From assembly GCA_016794585.1 (NCBI GenBank), contig JAEUJM010000001.1, positions 1-64,000 on the forward strand: 64,000 nt of DNA, read 5' to 3'. Under the pieces are notes generated by a model. It searched no databases and had not been told where the DNA came from. It saw only the letters and a program-made list of their open reading frames with translations. This document shows positions 62,553 through 64,000 of this stretch, one piece after another (position 1 is the first letter of the stretch; each line of letters starts with the position of its first letter). The translations under genes and the position numbers were made by a program. Source of the DNA: Acidimicrobiales bacterium. GTDB taxonomy: Bacteria > Actinomycetota > Acidimicrobiia > Acidimicrobiales > DATDAH01.

Positions 62553-62762
62553 CTGACGTGGTCCTCCCCGCGGCCGGGCTGGTGGCCGATGCCGCGGGGC
62601 CGCTAGGTCCTCCGGTCGCGGCGGGCACCTCGGCGATGTCGACGACTTGCGGGTGTTGAGGGCAAGGCAACCTCGCTGGCCCGGCCGGCGGCAGCGTCGC
62701 CGCTGCTCGTCGCTGTACGCGGCTGTCTATTGACTTCCGCGGCGGGGGGGGGGTTCCCTCTC
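62553..62762. other. gene-free stretch with a ten-G tract and a TTGACT box
   Basis: I see no gene in this stretch. TTGACT (62730-62735) resembles a -35 element. A run of ten G (62744-62753) follows in the spacer region and no good -10 is visible. The G run could vary in length by slippage. Confidence 0.4.
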
Positions 62763-62801
62763 ATGATGGGCGCGGCGGCGGGCGGGTGGGTCATCTGGTG
62801 A
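62763..62801 (+). other. 12-codon mini-ORF overlapping a lipoprotein start
   Basis: ATGATG at 62763 opens a frame for MMGAAAGGWVIW that ends TGA at 62799-62801. The stop overlaps the GTG at 62798 (GTGA). This is the same arrangement as the mini-ORFs in the mce operon. It may be translated as a short leader feeding the lipoprotein gene. Confidence 0.45.
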
Positions 62802-63346
62802 AGGAATCGGACGCGGCAGCAGAGGCTCGGCTGCGTTGGGGATGGCTCCTTGCGGTGATGCTGGTCGTCGGGTGCGCCGCGTGCAATAGCGACGGGGGCG
62901 GCGATCGAGGGTCGTCACCGACCTTCGGGGAGCCAGAGCCGGATGCGGTGACGGATGCAGCGTTGGTGGACTCGGCGGTCGAGGTGGTGGTCGAGACGGA
63001 GGACATGTCGGGCCCCGAGCGCCGGTGTGTGCGCCTGCGGCTGGAGCAGCAGCCCGAGTTGGCCGCGGTGCTGACCGGTTCGGGAGCTGGGGTGGCGGGT
63101 CGAGCGGCATCGTTGGTGGCGGACTGCGGGCGCGCGCTCGAGTTGGCGGACGTCTTTGCCGGCCAGCTCGGGGGCGGCGGGGGAGCGGCGGAGCAGGCGT
63201 GCTTGACGGACGTGTTCCTCGGTCTCTCGGCGACGGAACGGGTGGGGGTGACCGCGGCGGTGACAGGGACGGGAGACGACTCCGACATGGATGCGGCGGC
63301 CGAGATGGCTGACGGGGTGGCGGAATGCCGCGACGCAGAGCGGTGA
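62798..63346 (+). CDS. putative lipoprotein of unknown function
   Basis: 182 residues. A short charged start leads to the helix RWGWLLAVMLVVGC, with a lipobox-like end (VVGCAAC has two candidate cysteines). The mature part is acidic, about 150 residues, with four further cysteines (RRCVRL, ADCGRA, QACLTD, AECRDA) that probably pair as disulfides. No family recognised. Codon choice is less GC-biased at third positions than in upstream genes, suggesting different ancestry. GTG 62798 is chosen because of the coupled mini-ORF; GTG 62786 is an alternative. Confidence 0.6.
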   Translation: MKESDAAAEARLRWGWLLAVMLVVGCAACNSDGGGDRGSSPTFGEPEPDAVTDAALVDSAVEVVVETEDMSGPERRCVRLRLEQQPELAAVLTGSGAGVAGRAASLVADCGRALELADVFAGQLGGGGGAAEQACLTDVFLGLSATERVGVTAAVTGTGDDSDMDAAAEMADGVAECRDAER

Positions 63347-63419
63347 TGAGGATGTACTGCGGCGGCGAGCACCTCGGTCGCGGGCCTGGAGGGTGTCGGA
63401 GCAACGGGGGAGGCTTGTG

Positions 63420-64000
63420 ATGGCGGGACGACTGCGACTGGGTGCGTTGTGCGCGCTGATGGGTCTGGGGGCGACGATGTTGTCTTGGGTTCCGACGCCT
63501 GTGTCCGCGGTCGGTCCTGTTGGTGCGGAGCCGCCGGACGTGCCGGTGGACCCGATCGCTGCGTGGAGTTGGGGCTACAACGGGAGGGGTTACCTGGGTG
63601 TGGGTACGGCGTCGTTGATCAACCCGGGTGAGCTGAACTCGACCTCGTTGGCTCTACCTGTCCACCTACCTGGTGACGTCACCGACGTCTCGGCTGGACA
63701 CGATCACGTCCTGGCCGTTCGGGAGGATGGTGACGTGTGGGCGTGGGGGAAGAACGCCTATCGCGAGGTCGCTGCTGCGGGACCGGGGGTTCGCAGCACT
63801 CCTGGTCTTGCCTACGACGGCGGGGATGCGGTGAGGGTGACGGCCGGCCGTGAGTACTCGTTGGCGCTCCTCGACGACGGGACCGTCGTCGGGTGGGGCC
63901 GCAACGATTGCGGACAGCTGGGTCGTGGGAGTCAGACGACGAGCGGCCAGGATCCGGGACCGGTGCCTGATCTGGACGGTGTCGTCTCGATCGCGGCGGG
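63420..64000 (+). CDS. secreted RCC1-repeat protein, truncated by the window end
   Basis: At least 193 residues; the reading frame is open to the last base. A signal peptide of about 34 residues (ALCALMGLGATMLSWV, ending PVSA) is followed by RCC1-type blades: IAAWSWGYNGRGYLGVG, VSAGHDHVLAVREDGDVWAWGKN, VTAGREYSLALLDDGTVVGWGRNDCGQLG. RCC1 repeats form a seven-bladed propeller; bacterial secreted forms are thought to bind partners on the outside. Start ATG 63420 has GGGGGAGG upstream. Many codons end in T or G, so composition differs from the rest of the window. Confidence 0.82.
   Translation, partial: MAGRLRLGALCALMGLGATMLSWVPTPVSAVGPVGAEPPDVPVDPIAAWSWGYNGRGYLGVGTASLINPGELNSTSLALPVHLPGDVTDVSAGHDHVLAVREDGDVWAWGKNAYREVAAAGPGVRSTPGLAYDGGDAVRVTAGREYSLALLDDGTVVGWGRNDCGQLGRGSQTTSGQDPGPVPDLDGVVSIAA

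Overview
This is a high-GC, gene-dense bacterial segment with many GTG starts and many four-base stop/start overlaps. A complete YrbE/Mce lipid-transport operon, a mycothiol-isomerase-type protein, an F420-type luciferase-like oxidoreductase and the overall gene style point to an actinobacterium. The acidimicrobial lineage (Iamia/Ilumatobacter-like) is my best guess, from gene content only. I saw no rRNA, tRNA, CRISPR array or prophage. The window opens exactly at the end of an ISL3-family insertion sequence and closes inside an RCC1-repeat gene.

Layout. 1-1.4 kb: ISL3 element with 24/30-matching terminal inverted repeats. 1.5-5.6 kb: NYN-domain nuclease with a LOTUS-like tail, a secreted M15-like peptidase, and two divergent universal stress proteins sharing a palindrome. 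5.6-15.3 kb: minus-strand mce operon (yrbEA, yrbEB, mceA-F, mas). Almost every junction is a stop/start overlap, and two junctions contain tiny coupled mini-ORFs. At mceC-mceD a 65-bp tandem repeat has copied the junction so that three 22-codon mini-ORFs hand translation from one to the next. 15.5-18.3 kb: small envelope/stress proteins (DUF3618, Holin-X-like, two unknowns). 18.5-19.5 kb: topoisomerase IB.

19.5-31.5 kb: alpha/beta hydrolase; a sulfotransferase, class III aminotransferase and epimerase cluster; GNAT; lipoprotein with aldehyde dehydrogenase; a PPOX protein behind a DosR-like box; and a SRPBCC protein coupled to an unusual sulfatase fused to a DJ-1/PfpI domain. 31.5-36 kb: a second sulfatase heads an operon with a one-cysteine DsbA-like protein, a maleylpyruvate-isomerase-like protein and a TetR regulator, behind a candidate operator. 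36-41.9 kb: aminotransferase, a Prim-Pol-like protein with eroded catalytic motifs plus a HIRAN-like tail, hydrolases and an LLM oxidoreductase.

42-46.8 kb: a reactive-sulfur module. A CstR-like repressor is divergent from a CstB-like persulfide dioxygenase/rhodanese fusion and a TauE exporter. Sulfide:quinone oxidoreductase, a DsrC/TusE-like and a DsrE2-like protein lie on the other strand. The operator ATACCC-TATG-GGGTAT overlaps the cstB start codon and contains a -10-like TACCCT, suggesting a leaderless, directly repressed transcript. 46.8-55.2 kb: PEP synthase, a P-type ATPase whose usual PEGL motif reads PCGL, beta-phosphoglucomutase-like HAD and GH65 phosphorylase. 55.2-60.5 kb: ECF sigma factor, an anti-sigma protein fused to an RseB-like sensor, an M15 peptidase and a membrane-tethered beta-propeller protein. 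60.6-64 kb: DUF1579 protein, GH1 beta-glucosidase, then a lower-GC patch with a lipoprotein and the truncated RCC1 protein.

Two sulfatases, a sulfotransferase and the sulfide module give the middle of the window a sulfur theme. Two families of dispersed intergenic repeats also lie in it. Functions are assigned from motifs by eye; no database search was run.
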